The notes: generated by a model from the sequence alone, not told the origin. Counted from the stretch's first letter, positions 43,939 to 52,758 are shown. The stretch is DNA of 64,000 nt from Streptomyces sp. DT2A-34 (GCF_030499515.1 NZ_JASTWJ010000001.1:9342001-9406000); one strand, 5' to 3'. Numbers and translations: made by a program.

Positions 43939-44052
43939 AGTCGCTCTCGAGTCCAGCATCGCACCGCGGCCGCTCCGCTGACAGGGTGCTGTGCGCCGGA
44001 CGGGAAGCGTGTTCATTCGTATGGAATGTGATCATGAGGTTACGTTGCGTGT

Positions 44053-44565
44053 GTGCTGGAAGCATCCTTTCTTAATCTTTCCGATCGCTCTGCGACCGAG
44101 GGCGCCGTGTCCGTGTGGCCCGCGTGGGAAGTGCGGGACGACGCCGGAGCCACGGCGTGGTTCGGGGTCCGGCTGGAGTTCGGTGACGGCGCCCGGGTCG
44201 AGGCACTCGCCGTGGTGTGCGAGGGGTGCGTCTCCATCGAGGACGTACGGGCCGAGCCGGCGCTGTCCCTCGATGACCTGACGTCGCTCGCCGACTGGAT
44301 CGAGGCTCCGCTCTTCGACGCGGTCGGGATCGGCGCCGAACCCGACCGGGAGGACCTCGGGCCGAACCCGGACCGGACGCTCTGGCCGGGGGGTGTCGAG
44401 GGGCAGTGGCTCGTCGCGCAGAAATATCGCGCGGCCCAGGAGGAGGGCGCCGACCCCGTCCTCGCGGTGATGAGCGCGACGGGACACGGCCGCCGCAAGT
44501 CACTCAGACTGATCGGCCAGGCACGCGACGCGGGCTTTCTGACCCGGCGCCGGGCGCGCCGCTGA
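44053..44565 (+). CDS. Hypothetical protein (DUF6214-like)
   Basis: A 170-residue protein from GTG 44053 (GAGG ~11 nt upstream). It is acidic and cytoplasmic, with VWPAWEVRDDAGATAWFGVR, ALAVVCEGCVSIEDVRAEPA, LSLDDLTSLADWIEAPLFDA, and a basic helical C-terminus with an HTH-like look (EGADPVLAVMSATGHGRRKS then LRLIGQARDAGFLTRRRARR). It resembles DUF6214 from memory. The C-terminal part looks like the AVMSATGHSRRKSLRLI region of small Streptomyces proteins of unknown role. The first ~60 bp and upstream are less GC-rich than the surroundings. No function assigned. Confidence 0.75.
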   Translation: MLEASFLNLSDRSATEGAVSVWPAWEVRDDAGATAWFGVRLEFGDGARVEALAVVCEGCVSIEDVRAEPALSLDDLTSLADWIEAPLFDAVGIGAEPDREDLGPNPDRTLWPGGVEGQWLVAQKYRAAQEEGADPVLAVMSATGHGRRKSLRLIGQARDAGFLTRRRARR

Positions 44566-44601
44566 GCACGCCTGGGCGAGGGACCGTACCGACCGGGTCC
44601 G

Positions 44602-45294
44602 TCAGAGCATGTCCCGCATCCGCGTGATCTCGCTCGTCTGCTGAGCGACCACCTCGTCGGCCATCTCCTCGACCTCGATGTTGTTGCCCTGCCCCTTCAC
44701 GTCCGTGGCCATGGTGATCGCGCCTTCGTGATGAGTGATCATCAGGGTGAGGAAGAGCTGGTCGAACGCCGTCCCACGCGCGGCGCGCAGCTTCGCGAGC
44801 TGTGCCTCGGTCGCCATGCCGGGCATCGAGGTGTGCTCGTGGCCGTCGCTCTTCTCGGCCTTCGCGGCCTTGCCGTGGTTCGTCAGCCAGCCCTTCATGG
44901 CGGTGATCTCCGGGCCCTGCGCGGCGGCGATCCGCTCGGCGAGTTTCCTGACCTTCGCCGACTCGGCCCGGTCCGGGGCGAGTTCGGTCATCTTCAGGGC
45001 CTGGGTGTGATGCTCGATCATCATCCGCGCGTAGGCGACGTCCGCCGAGTTGGGGGAGTCGTCCTCGGCGCGCTGCCGTGCGGCCTCCTCGGCGGAGAGC
45101 ATCCGGTTCGACTCGCCGGGCTTGCCCGGCACGATCACCGAAGGCCCGCCTTCCGTGGCGGACTTGCGGTCGGAGCCGGAGTCGCAGCCGCCGAGCACGA
45201 GCACGGTCAGGGCGGCCAACGTGGCTGTGGCGAGGGGCCCTTGGCGCAACAGCGTCTGCGTTACATCTTCATTGCCCCCTATTGATATGCGCAT
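44602..45294 (-). CDS. DUF305 lipoprotein
   Basis: A 230-residue protein from ATG 45294. The lipobox LVLGGC predicts a lipid-anchored exported protein. Mature region: DUF305 with paired His motifs DVAYARMMIEHHTQALKMTE and FLTLMITHHEGAITMATDVK, plus GHEHTSMPGM. These His/Met-rich helices form a ferritin-like bundle and may bind copper or another metal. It is divergent from the LVIVD-repeat gene with a 62-bp gap, so the two probably share a promoter region. DUF305 proteins are often near copper-handling genes; none is seen here. Confidence 0.88.
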   Translation of the reverse strand: MRISIGGNEDVTQTLLRQGPLATATLAALTVLVLGGCDSGSDRKSATEGGPSVIVPGKPGESNRMLSAEEAARQRAEDDSPNSADVAYARMMIEHHTQALKMTELAPDRAESAKVRKLAERIAAAQGPEITAMKGWLTNHGKAAKAEKSDGHEHTSMPGMATEAQLAKLRAARGTAFDQLFLTLMITHHEGAITMATDVKGQGNNIEVEEMADEVVAQQTSEITRMRDML

Positions 45295-45356
45295 GACGAA
45301 GACGATACTCGGGCTTGCGTGCACCGTTCCAGTGCGAACGGACAAGGGAGGAAACA

Positions 45357-46859
45357 GTGATCCTGTTCAGCAGTCCCCGAACACGGCGCAGACGCCTGGC
45401 AGTCACCGCTGCCGCCGCCGGACTCCTGGCCGCGCTGCTCACCGCGCAGCCGGCCGCCGCGACCCCCGACCCGGGGGACGGCCCTGTCGCGGAGCAGGAG
45501 GTCTCCGAGAGAACCCGGGCCGAAGTGCGGGAGGCTCTCGCGGACGGCGAGATACCCGGTCAGGACGAGATCGTCCACTCCGACAACATCGAGCACGTGG
45601 CCAACGTCCCCAAGGACGCGCTGGCGGACACCAATTCGGACCTCGCCTTCCAGGGCAACTACGCCTTCGCCGGCAACTACGACGGCTTCCGCATCTTCGA
45701 CATCAGCAACCCGAAGGCACCGAAGACCGTCGCCCAGGTCCTGTGCCCCGGCTCGCAGAACGACGTCTCCGTCTCCGGCGACCTGCTGTTCCTCTCCACC
45801 GACTCCTCGCGCAGCGACAGCAGTTGCAACAGCACCACACAGCCCGCGACCGAGAAGTCCTCGTGGGAGGGCATGAAGGTCTTCGACATCAGTGACAAGG
45901 CCGACCCGAAGTACGTCGCCGCCGTCGAGACCGCCTGCGGCTCGCACACCCACACGCTGGTGCCCGAGCGCCGCAACGTCTACGTCTACGTCTCCTCGTA
46001 CTCACCGAACGCCACCTACCCGGACTGTCGGCCGCCGCACGACGGCATCTCGGTGATCAAGGTGCCGCGCAAGGCCCCCGAGAAGGCGGCGGTCGTGGGC
46101 TTCCCGGTGCTCTTCCCCGGTGAGGGCCCCGACGGCGGCGGCAACCCGGGTGCGCCCACCAACCCCGGCGTCTCGAAGACCACCGGCTGCCACGACATCA
46201 CCGTGCTGCCGTCGAAGGACCTGGCTGCGGGCGCCTGCATGGGCGACGGCATCCTGTTCTCCATCGCCGACCCGGAGCACCCGAAGGTCATCGACCGGGT
46301 CCAGGACAACGTCAACTTCGCCTTCTGGCACTCGGCGACCTTCAACCAGAAGGCGAACAAAATCGTCTTCACCGACGAGCTCGGCGGCGGCAGGGCGGCC
46401 ACCTGCAACGCGGAGATCGGCCCGAACCGCGGTGCCAACGGCATCTATGACGTCGTAGGCAAGGGAGACGGCCGCAAGCTCGTCTTCCGCAGCTACTTCA
46501 AGATCCCCCGCCACCAGGCGGACACCGAGAACTGCGTCGCCCACAACGGCTCACTGATCCCGGTCAAGGGCAAGGACCTCATGGTCCAGGCCTGGTACCA
46601 GGGCGGCGTCTCCGTCTGGGACTTCACCGACTCGGCCGCCCCGAAGGAGATCGCCTACTTCGACCGGGGCCCGCTCACCACCGACACCATCAGGTCGGGC
46701 GGCTCGTGGTCGGCGTACTACTACAACGGCTACATCTACTCGAACGAGATAGCCAGGGGCTTCGACGTCCTGAAGATCGACGACCGGCGCACGGACCCGG
46801 CCCGCTGGGTCAGGATGCGCGAGCTCAACGTCCAGACCCAGCCCGACTACTTCGGCTGA
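45357..46859 (+). CDS. Secreted LVIVD-repeat beta-propeller protein
   Basis: A 500-residue protein from GTG 45357 after GGGAGGAAACA. The signal peptide (RRRRLAVTAAAAGLLAALLT ... QPAAA) is followed by LVIVD-type propeller blades: DLAFQGNYAFAGNYDGFRIF then DISNPKAPK, DLLFLSTDSS, MKVFDISDKADPKYVAAVET, GILFSIADPEHPKVIDRV, MVQAWYQGGVSVWDFTDSAA, NGYIYSNEIARGFDVLKIDD. His-containing loops (GSHTHTLVP, TGCHDITVLPSKDLAAG, FAFWHSATF, NCVAHNGSL) line the propeller and could bind metal. It is extracellular. Function is unproven; it is paired with DUF305. Its end overlaps the convergent TetR gene by 13 bp. Confidence 0.88.
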   Translation: MILFSSPRTRRRRLAVTAAAAGLLAALLTAQPAAATPDPGDGPVAEQEVSERTRAEVREALADGEIPGQDEIVHSDNIEHVANVPKDALADTNSDLAFQGNYAFAGNYDGFRIFDISNPKAPKTVAQVLCPGSQNDVSVSGDLLFLSTDSSRSDSSCNSTTQPATEKSSWEGMKVFDISDKADPKYVAAVETACGSHTHTLVPERRNVYVYVSSYSPNATYPDCRPPHDGISVIKVPRKAPEKAAVVGFPVLFPGEGPDGGGNPGAPTNPGVSKTTGCHDITVLPSKDLAAGACMGDGILFSIADPEHPKVIDRVQDNVNFAFWHSATFNQKANKIVFTDELGGGRAATCNAEIGPNRGANGIYDVVGKGDGRKLVFRSYFKIPRHQADTENCVAHNGSLIPVKGKDLMVQAWYQGGVSVWDFTDSAAPKEIAYFDRGPLTTDTIRSGGSWSAYYYNGYIYSNEIARGFDVLKIDDRRTDPARWVRMRELNVQTQPDYFG

Positions 46860-47533
46860 CGGTCCGGGCGGCCGGGGGCGGCCCCGGTCGCGAAGAAGCG
46901 CGACAGATCCGCGTCGTACGTCCCGCCGGGCACGCCCCCCGGGTCCGGCGGGACTCCCATCTCCCACTCCAGCCCGTAGCGCTGGAACAGCTCGGCCCGC
47001 AGCATCGGCACGGGCATCGGCACGCCGGGCACCAGCGCCGAGAACACCGCGCCCATGAGCAGCGCGCGCAGCATCGGGTAGTCGGCGTCGACGTCCCGCG
47101 AGCCGTACCGTACGCAGGTGTCCCGCAACAGCTCGGCCAGGCGCCGCTGGTCCGGGCACTGAAAGAAGCCCTCGGCCTGCAGGATGCCCGCCATGTGCTG
47201 GCGCATCAGTACGGGCCGCTCCCAGGCCAGGCCCAGGATCGCGTCAATGGCCCGCGCCATCCGCTCCCGGCCGTCCTCGGTGCGCGGCTCGCGCTCCAGC
47301 GCCTCCTCCAGCGTGCGGTGCATCAGCCGGTGCACGGCGGCCTGCACCAGCTGACGCTTGCCGGGGAAGTAGTACGACACCAGGCCGCGCGCCGAGCCCG
47401 CTCTGTCCGCGATGTCGCCCAGGGTGGTGGCCTCGTAGCCGCGCTCGCCGACCAGTTCCGCCGCCGCCTGCAGAAGCCGCTCCCGGGAACGCTGCCGCAA
47501 CTCTTCATTGACCGAGGCGCTGCGCGGGGACAT
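46847..47533 (-). CDS. TetR family transcriptional regulator
   Basis: A 228-residue protein from ATG 47533 (AGGAG upstream). HTH: RERLLQAAAELVGERGYEAT then TLGDIADRAGSARGLVSYYF and PGKRQLVQAAVHRLMH. The C-terminal ligand domain (ERPVLMRQHMAGILQAEGFF ... MLRALLMGAVFSALVPGVPM) is ~170 residues. A 19-bp near-palindrome just upstream of its own start suggests autoregulation. No divergent target gene is present; the HAD gene upstream is co-oriented. Confidence 0.92.
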   Translation of the reverse strand: MSPRSASVNEELRQRSRERLLQAAAELVGERGYEATTLGDIADRAGSARGLVSYYFPGKRQLVQAAVHRLMHRTLEEALEREPRTEDGRERMARAIDAILGLAWERPVLMRQHMAGILQAEGFFQCPDQRRLAELLRDTCVRYGSRDVDADYPMLRALLMGAVFSALVPGVPMPVPMLRAELFQRYGLEWEMGVPPDPGGVPGGTYDADLSRFFATGAAPGRPDRQPK

Positions 47534-47548
47534 GCTGTAACTCCTGCG

Positions 47549-47567
47549 TTGACTGGCTGCCAGCCAA
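47549..47567. promoter_or_regulatory. Palindromic operator upstream of the TetR gene
   Basis: TTGACTGGCTGCCAGCCAA is a 19-bp palindrome with one asymmetric pair, 15-34 nt upstream of the start. A TATAGT hexamer (minus strand, 47567-47572) abuts it and could be the -10. Confidence 0.6.
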
Positions 47568-47697
47568 CTATACTCAACGCATCCGGCCCGGCCTCGATAC
47601 GGCATGGTCGGGGTTGCCGTCTGCCCTGGGCGACGCGGGGGATCGTCCAGGGTGGACCCGGCTTGGACCCGGCTTGGATCCGGATCGTGGCCGGCGG

Positions 47698-48408
47698 CTA
47701 CTTGTTCGCCCGCGGCACGGCGCTCACGAGATCCAGCACCGGCCGCAACCCGTCCGGCCGCTGTGCCGCCGGCAGATGGTCCACGAAGTGCACCGCGCAG
47801 CCCAGGGCCGCCGCACCGCCGTCCGCCCGCCGGTTGTCGCCGACCATCACCACGTCGCGCGGATCGGCGTCGAGTTCCGCGCAGGCGGCCGCGAAGAGCC
47901 GGGAGTCGGGCTTCTGGATGCCGTGCTCGTACGACAGCACATACGCGTCCACGTACGGATCGAGTCCGTGCTCCCGGAAGACCGGCCGCAGATCCCAGCC
48001 GATGTTGCTGACCACCCCGACACCGATGCCCCGCTCGCGCAGCGTCCCCAGCACCTCGGCGGCATCCGGGTACGGCGCCCACGCGGCCGGTGCCATGTGG
48101 CGGACGTAGAGCAGGTCGTGCAACCGGTCGTCGGGGAGCGGCACATGCCGGGAGAGCCCGGTGTAGGCGGCTCGGTGCAGCTCCGCGCTCTTGTCCCGCA
48201 CCCCCCACACGCTCGCGACGTCCTCGGGCAGCCAGGAGGGATCGGCCCCGCCCGGCAGCGCCCCCATCGCCTCCAGCGCCTGCGCCGCCTCCACCAACTC
48301 GGCCTCGGCAAGCTCCATTCGGGCCTCGGCGAGCGCTCCGCGCAGCCAGGACTCGGTGGACTCGACACGGAAAAGGGTTCCGGAGAAATCGAACAGGACT
48401 GCGGTCAT
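47698..48408 (-). CDS. HAD-superfamily hydrolase
   Basis: A 236-residue protein. Motif I is FDFSGTLFR, where the second Asp of DxD is replaced by Ser. Motif II is VVSNIGWDLRP, the Lys lies in HGIQKPDSRLFAAACAELDA, and motif IV is VVMVGDNRRADGGAAALG. The missing acid/base Asp of motif I suggests it is not a standard phosphatase; dehalogenases and some HADs vary here. The helical cap is ~100 residues. Substrate unknown. It may be co-transcribed with the downstream TetR gene, although 164 bp separate them. Confidence 0.88.
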   Translation of the reverse strand: MTAVLFDFSGTLFRVESTESWLRGALAEARMELAEAELVEAAQALEAMGALPGGADPSWLPEDVASVWGVRDKSAELHRAAYTGLSRHVPLPDDRLHDLLYVRHMAPAAWAPYPDAAEVLGTLRERGIGVGVVSNIGWDLRPVFREHGLDPYVDAYVLSYEHGIQKPDSRLFAAACAELDADPRDVVMVGDNRRADGGAAALGCAVHFVDHLPAAQRPDGLRPVLDLVSAVPRANK

Positions 48409-48475
48409 GGCGCGGATCCTACGGGGCCGCGTTCCACCGCGCCGGAAGATCGCCGCAACAGCACCCGTGGACGGT

Positions 48476-49147
48476 TCAGCTCTGCCGACGGGCGTGCACC
48501 CGCACCGCCAGCACCACGACCAACGCGCCCAGCAGCCAGCCGCCGACGACGTCCGTGGCCCAGTGGACCCCGAGCCACACCCGGGTCAGACCGACACCGG
48601 CCACGGAGATGGCGGCCACGGCGGCGGCCGTACGCCGCAGGGCGCGTTCGGCGCCGTAGTGGTGCAGGAGCCACAGCATCAGGCCGCACACGACCGTGGC
48701 CGTCATGGCGTGGCCGGAGGGGAAGGCGGCGTAGTGGGCGGAGTCCACGGGGTCGGGCCACACAGGGCGTGGCCGGTCGACCACGGCCTTCAGGGTCTGC
48801 TGGATCAGTGTGGCGAGCGCACATGTGGCCACCAGCCATACGGCCGTCCAGCGTGCGGCTCTGCGCCACACCAGCCAGATCGCGACCGTCGCGGCCAGGA
48901 TGCGCATGGTCCACGGATCCCAGACCCAGTCCGTCAGAATGCGGAACGCGTGCGTGACGCCGCTCTCGTCGACCGCCCAGCGGTGCGTGGTCTCGGCGAT
49001 GTCGCCGTCCAGGGTCATCAGCGGATACCACCGGACCGCGACCAGGGCGAGCAGCAGCACGGAGCACAGGGCCAGGCCACCGGCCCAGCGGGCGGTGCCG
49101 CGCTCGGCCGGCGGACGGGGCGGGGACTCGACGGACTGGGTGTGCAT
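48476..49147 (-). CDS. PAP2-family membrane phosphatase
   Basis: A 223-residue protein from ATG 49147. It has six membrane helices, with the PAP2 triad KAVVDRPRP (C1), FPSGHAMTATVVCGLMLWLL (C2) and RVWLGVHWATDVVGGWLLGA (C3). It dephosphorylates phosphatidic acid, undecaprenyl pyrophosphate or similar lipid phosphates on the outer face of the membrane. A start 84 bp upstream is possible but adds a basic leader with no support. Confidence 0.92.
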   Translation of the reverse strand: MHTQSVESPPRPPAERGTARWAGGLALCSVLLLALVAVRWYPLMTLDGDIAETTHRWAVDESGVTHAFRILTDWVWDPWTMRILAATVAIWLVWRRAARWTAVWLVATCALATLIQQTLKAVVDRPRPVWPDPVDSAHYAAFPSGHAMTATVVCGLMLWLLHHYGAERALRRTAAAVAAISVAGVGLTRVWLGVHWATDVVGGWLLGALVVVLAVRVHARRQS

Positions 49148-49285
49148 ACTGCGATCCTCGCCGACCGACGGGGCGAGAGGCCAGCGGGGGGTGGGTTTGC
49201 GACGCCCGCCACAGTCGGCAGCCGTGTTCACCCGCTGTGGCGCCTGCGCCTGTTGGGGGGTGTCCGCGGTCCGCGGAGCGCCGTC

Positions 49286-49825
49286 TCAGAGGGGCAGCAG
49301 CATCGCCACCATCGCGATCCCCATGGACAGCCGGCAGGCCCGCGCCAGCTCCGGACGGTCGCCCCATCCGACACCCCCGCCACCGGCGGCCACGGGCGCC
49401 AGCCGGGCGCCGGACAGCAGTACGTACCCCATGAAGTACAGAAGCAGAGCACCCGTCACGAGCGGGACGCCGGAACCGCCGTGTCCGCCGTCGTGCCCGG
49501 GCGAGACGGCCATCGCGACCGCCATGTAGACCATGGCCGAGGCTCCCACCAGATGGTGCAGATGGTGTGCGCCCGCCCGCGCCGACCACAGGGCGTGCAG
49601 GGCGGCCGCGCCGAACACGGCCGCGTAGGCGGGCCAGGCCCACGACGGCGGCGTGAACGCCGCGGCGGGCACCGCCATCGCGGCCATGCCGAAGCCCATC
49701 AGGGCCTCGCCGCCCGCGGCCCGGCGCTGCTCCTCGACGCCGCTGCGCATCCGCAGCAGACAGTAGGCCCCGGTCGCCGCACACAGCGCGACCAGCAGCC
49801 AGCCGTGCGAAGCCGGTCCGTGCAC
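49286..49825 (-). CDS. DUF5134 membrane protein
   Basis: A 179-residue protein from GTG 49825, six bases after GGGGAGG; an alternative GTG lies 6 bp upstream. The start HGPASHGWLLVALCAATGAY then CLLRMRS and about six hydrophobic helices (AWPAYAAVFGAAALHALWSA, LVGASAMVYMAVAMAVSPGH, LVTGALLLYFMGYVLLSGAR, ACRLSMGIAMVAMLLPL) fit DUF5134. His clusters (GAHHLHHLVG, PGHDGGHGGSG) may bind metal. DUF5134 genes are often near copper-related loci; here neighbours are PAP2 and FUSC. Function unknown. Confidence 0.85.
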   Translation of the reverse strand: MHGPASHGWLLVALCAATGAYCLLRMRSGVEEQRRAAGGEALMGFGMAAMAVPAAAFTPPSWAWPAYAAVFGAAALHALWSARAGAHHLHHLVGASAMVYMAVAMAVSPGHDGGHGGSGVPLVTGALLLYFMGYVLLSGARLAPVAAGGGGVGWGDRPELARACRLSMGIAMVAMLLPL

Positions 49826-49944
49826 GCGCACCCTCCCCGCTCGACGGTCTCGGACAGTCCGTCGATGCCCGGGCCGTGCGGCGCGCACGCGAGCGCAAGG
49901 GTGTACACGGGGAGCATTTGGCGGAGCACGGCAGGTCACCCAGT

Positions 49945-49976
49945 GTGTTTTACGAGGTGTTTTACGAGTAAAACAC
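49945..49976. promoter_or_regulatory. MarR-type operator with 12-bp tandem repeat
   Basis: GTGTTTTACGAG is tandemly repeated (49945-49956, 49957-49968), and the second copy forms the perfect 20-bp palindrome GTGTTTTACGAGTAAAACAC (49957-49976). It ends 17 nt upstream of the FUSC start. The MarR regulator encoded by the second gene of the operon is the likely binder. Confidence 0.7.
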
Positions 49977-49993
49977 TTGCTAAGGTGATGGTC

Positions 49994-51445
49994 ATGAAAC
50001 TGGTGACGGGTACGAACACCCGCCTTCCGCTCGCCGGAGTGCTGCGCCTCGGCCGGCCCCCGGAGATCTGGTTCAAGCCCGCCCTGAGCGTGGTCGTCGC
50101 CGTCGCCCCGCCCAACCTCGCCCTGCTGGTGCTAGGTCGACTGGACCTGGCGATGTACACGATGGCCGGGTCCCTGTGCGCGCTCTACGCCCACAACCGC
50201 CCCTACGCCGCCCGGGCCCGCGCCCTGGCGTGGGTGGTGCTCGGCATGCTCGGTGGTCTCGCCTGCGCCCTGGTCGCCGCCTCCCTCACCCCCGATGCCG
50301 TCGTACTGGTCGCCGTGGGCGCGGTGCTGGCCGCCGTGCAGAAGGTGCTGTGCGACGCGACCCGCATCGGCCCGCCCGGCAACGTGGTGCTCACCTTCAT
50401 CAGCTCCGCCGCCCTGTTCGCCCCGCAGTCCCTCGACCGGATCCCCGGCCACCTCGCGCCGGCCGCCGCGGCCGGCGCGTGGGCCTGGCTCGTCGGCATG
50501 GCACCCGGCCTGCTGCGACCGCACGGCCCGGAGCGCCGGGCCACCGCGGGCGCGCTGGAGGCGGCCGCCGCGTACGCCGGGACGGGGGGCACGGGCGAGG
50601 ACAGCGCCCGGGCCCACGTCACCGCTGCCGCCGCCGTACAGGCCGCCCGGCAGTCGCTGCACTCTGCGGGCCGCCCCTCCGAGACCCGCCGCGCCCTCGA
50701 ACGCCTCGTCGTCCGCGCCAAGGTCGCCCTCGCCGCCCCGGCCGACGCCGACCCCGGGCTTCTGCGCGGCTGGGCCCGGCAGGTGCGCGGCAACCGACCT
50801 GTGCCGGAGGTCGACGACCTCGCGGGCATCGGCACCCAACTCGCCTCACTGTCACTCCCGTTGTGGCGCCGCCTCGGCCCCCTCGCCCCGCTCGCCGTAC
50901 GCACCGCCCTCGGCTGCGCCCTCGCCGGTTACGTCTCCCTCGCCCTGGGGATCGGCCGCCCCTACTGGGCCCTGGTCACCGCGGCATCCCTCTACCAGGC
51001 CAACCTCACCCTCACCTGGGGGCGTGGCGTCCAGCGGGTCGTCGGCAACCTGCTCGGGGTCCTACTGTTCGCCGCGCTGGTCCCCCTCGCCCACACCGGC
51101 GAGGTCGCCCTCGTCCTGTGCTGCCTGGCGCTCAACTTCGGCGCCGAGGCGCTGATCGGCCGCAACTACTGGCTCGGCAGCGTCTGCGTGACCCCCATGG
51201 CACTGCTCATCACCGAGTTCACCGGGTTCCAGAAACCCGGGCTGCTGATCACCGAGCGCGTCGTCGACACCCTGGTCGGGACGCTGGTCGGTCTGGTCGC
51301 CGCCGTGGCCGTACCGGAGCGGCGGTGGCAGCGGGTCGTGCGCACCGAGCGGACCGGACCCCGTACGCTCGCGGCGACGGGGCGGAGTCAGGGACCGCGC
51401 CCGGACCAGCGCACAGGCAACACGACGGAGGGCGTACGGCCATGA
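49994..51445 (+). CDS. FUSC family membrane protein (putative exporter), MarR-linked
   Basis: A 483-residue protein from ATG 49994; ATG 49988 is in frame and possible. Two membrane blocks: ~25-165 (WFKPALSVVVAVAPPNLALL, AWVVLGMLGGLACALVAASL) and ~300-440 (LAVRTALGCALAGYVSLALG, RPYWALVTAASLYQANLTLT then WGRGVQRVVGNLLGVLLFAA). FUSC motifs YWALVTAASLYQ and RGVQRVVGNLLG are clear. It exports aromatic acids or drugs in the family. It overlaps the MarR gene (ATGA), so exporter and repressor are co-expressed from one promoter controlled by the palindrome. Confidence 0.9.
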   Translation: MKLVTGTNTRLPLAGVLRLGRPPEIWFKPALSVVVAVAPPNLALLVLGRLDLAMYTMAGSLCALYAHNRPYAARARALAWVVLGMLGGLACALVAASLTPDAVVLVAVGAVLAAVQKVLCDATRIGPPGNVVLTFISSAALFAPQSLDRIPGHLAPAAAAGAWAWLVGMAPGLLRPHGPERRATAGALEAAAAYAGTGGTGEDSARAHVTAAAAVQAARQSLHSAGRPSETRRALERLVVRAKVALAAPADADPGLLRGWARQVRGNRPVPEVDDLAGIGTQLASLSLPLWRRLGPLAPLAVRTALGCALAGYVSLALGIGRPYWALVTAASLYQANLTLTWGRGVQRVVGNLLGVLLFAALVPLAHTGEVALVLCCLALNFGAEALIGRNYWLGSVCVTPMALLITEFTGFQKPGLLITERVVDTLVGTLVGLVAAVAVPERRWQRVVRTERTGPRTLAATGRSQGPRPDQRTGNTTEGVRP

Positions 51446-51978
51446 CGGGGACCAACGGCGGGCCGACCGGGACGAGACAGGACACGGTGGCCGCCGTGGT
51501 CCGGCAGTGGCAGGCCGTCCATCCCGACCTGGACACCGCCCCCATGGAGATCATCGGCCGCATCAACCGCTGCGCCGCCCTCCTCCAGCAGGCCGAGGAC
51601 GCCCCCCTGCGCCGGGCCGGCCTCAGCCGTCCCGAGTTCGACCTGCTCGGCGCGCTGCGCCGCACCGGCCATGAACTGACCCCCAGTGAACTCGCCCGCG
51701 AGACCTTCTCCTCGGGCGCCGCCGTCACCAAACGCCTCAAGCAGCTGACCGAACGCGGCCTGGTGGAGCGCCGCGGCGACACCCGCGACCGCCGCGTCGC
51801 CCACGTCCGCCTCACGGACGCGGGACGGGACCTGGTCGACGGCATCCTGCCCGAGCAACTCGCGTACGAGACAGCCGTACTGTCCGGCATGGACTCGCAA
51901 GGACAGGGCGAACTGGCGGTTCTGCTCGGCGAGTTGCTGGGCCAGCTGGAAGGGCGGCTGGGGGCGCTGCGCGGCTGA
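51442..51978 (+). CDS. MarR family transcriptional regulator
   Basis: A 178-residue protein from ATG 51442, overlapping the FUSC stop. Winged helix: AGLSRPEFDLLGALRRTGHE then LTPSELARETFSSGAAVTKR and LKQLTERGLVERRGDTRDRR (wing), VAHVRLTDAGRDLVD. Dimerisation helices at both ends. MarR proteins sense phenolics or antibiotics. The upstream palindrome suggests autoregulation of the exporter-regulator operon. Confidence 0.94.
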   Translation: MTGTNGGPTGTRQDTVAAVVRQWQAVHPDLDTAPMEIIGRINRCAALLQQAEDAPLRRAGLSRPEFDLLGALRRTGHELTPSELARETFSSGAAVTKRLKQLTERGLVERRGDTRDRRVAHVRLTDAGRDLVDGILPEQLAYETAVLSGMDSQGQGELAVLLGELLGQLEGRLGALRG

Positions 51979-51993
51979 CCGGGCCGGGGCCCG

Positions 51994-52758
51994 TCACTTC
52001 TCGTCGGCCGCCCGGTACACCCCGAACATCGCCCCCTGCGGGTCCCGCAGCACGGCGATGCGTGGTCCGTCGGGGACGGAAGTGGGCTCCATGAGGGCGG
52101 TGCCGCCCGCCTGAGCGGCGTCCGCGGCCGTCGTGTCCACGTCGTCCACGGCGAAGTACGGCAGCCAGTGCGCCGGCACCTCGTGCGGGAACTTGTCGTC
52201 CATCGTCACCATGCCGCCGAAGTCGGCGCCGTCGATGCCCCACTGTGTGTAGTGCTCGGAGGCGTTGACGCTCCAGCCGAACACCGTCGTGTAGAAGTCC
52301 ACCGCCCGCTCGGGCTCCCGCGTCAGCAGCTCCACCCAGCCCAGCGAGCCGGGCGCGTTGAGCAGCCCCGCGCCCGGGAAGGCCCGCGCCTGCCAGAGCT
52401 GGAAGGCCGCGCCCGTCGGGTCCACGGCCACCGCGAAGCGGCCCACGTCGAAGACGTCCATCGGGCCGACCAGCACCGCACCGCCGGCCTGGGCCACCTG
52501 CGCGGCGGCGGCGTCCGCGTCCGGCACCGCGAACGACACGTTCCACGCCACCGGCTGCCCCTCCTGGTACAGCGGCGTCAGCGCGGCCACCGCCGCGTCC
52601 CCGAGGTGCGCGATCGAGTAACCGCCCGCTTCCTGGCGGGGGTCGGTCTCGGCGCGCCAGCCGAAAAGCCCCTCGTAGAACCGCTTCGCCGCGGCCAGGT
52701 CGTCGGTCCCGAGCTCGGTCCAGCAGGGTCCGCCGGACACCGGCTTGTCGAGCTTCAT
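51994..52758 (-). CDS. VOC family protein, two-domain (glyoxalase/bleomycin-resistance fold)
   Basis: A 254-residue protein from ATG 52758 after GGAAGGAG. Two tandem VOC modules: residues ~8-125 (GGPCWTELGTDDLAAAKRFY then EGLFGW, ending TGAAFQLWQARAFPG) and ~135-250 (GSLGWVELLTREPERAVDFY then TTVFGWSV, ending QGAMFGVYRA). Acidic/His ligands are only partly conserved. It may sequester or modify a small molecule. It is convergent with the MarR gene (15 bp apart). The 233-bp gap upstream holds no supported gene. Confidence 0.9.
   Translation of the reverse strand: MKLDKPVSGGPCWTELGTDDLAAAKRFYEGLFGWRAETDPRQEAGGYSIAHLGDAAVAALTPLYQEGQPVAWNVSFAVPDADAAAAQVAQAGGAVLVGPMDVFDVGRFAVAVDPTGAAFQLWQARAFPGAGLLNAPGSLGWVELLTREPERAVDFYTTVFGWSVNASEHYTQWGIDGADFGGMVTMDDKFPHEVPAHWLPYFAVDDVDTTAADAAQAGGTALMEPTSVPDGPRIAVLRDPQGAMFGVYRAADEK

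Noticed and set aside
48191..49993. Long open extension upstream of the second FUSC gene
   Set aside because: It runs antisense through PAP2 and DUF5134 genes and across the MarR operator; real homology starts only at 49994.
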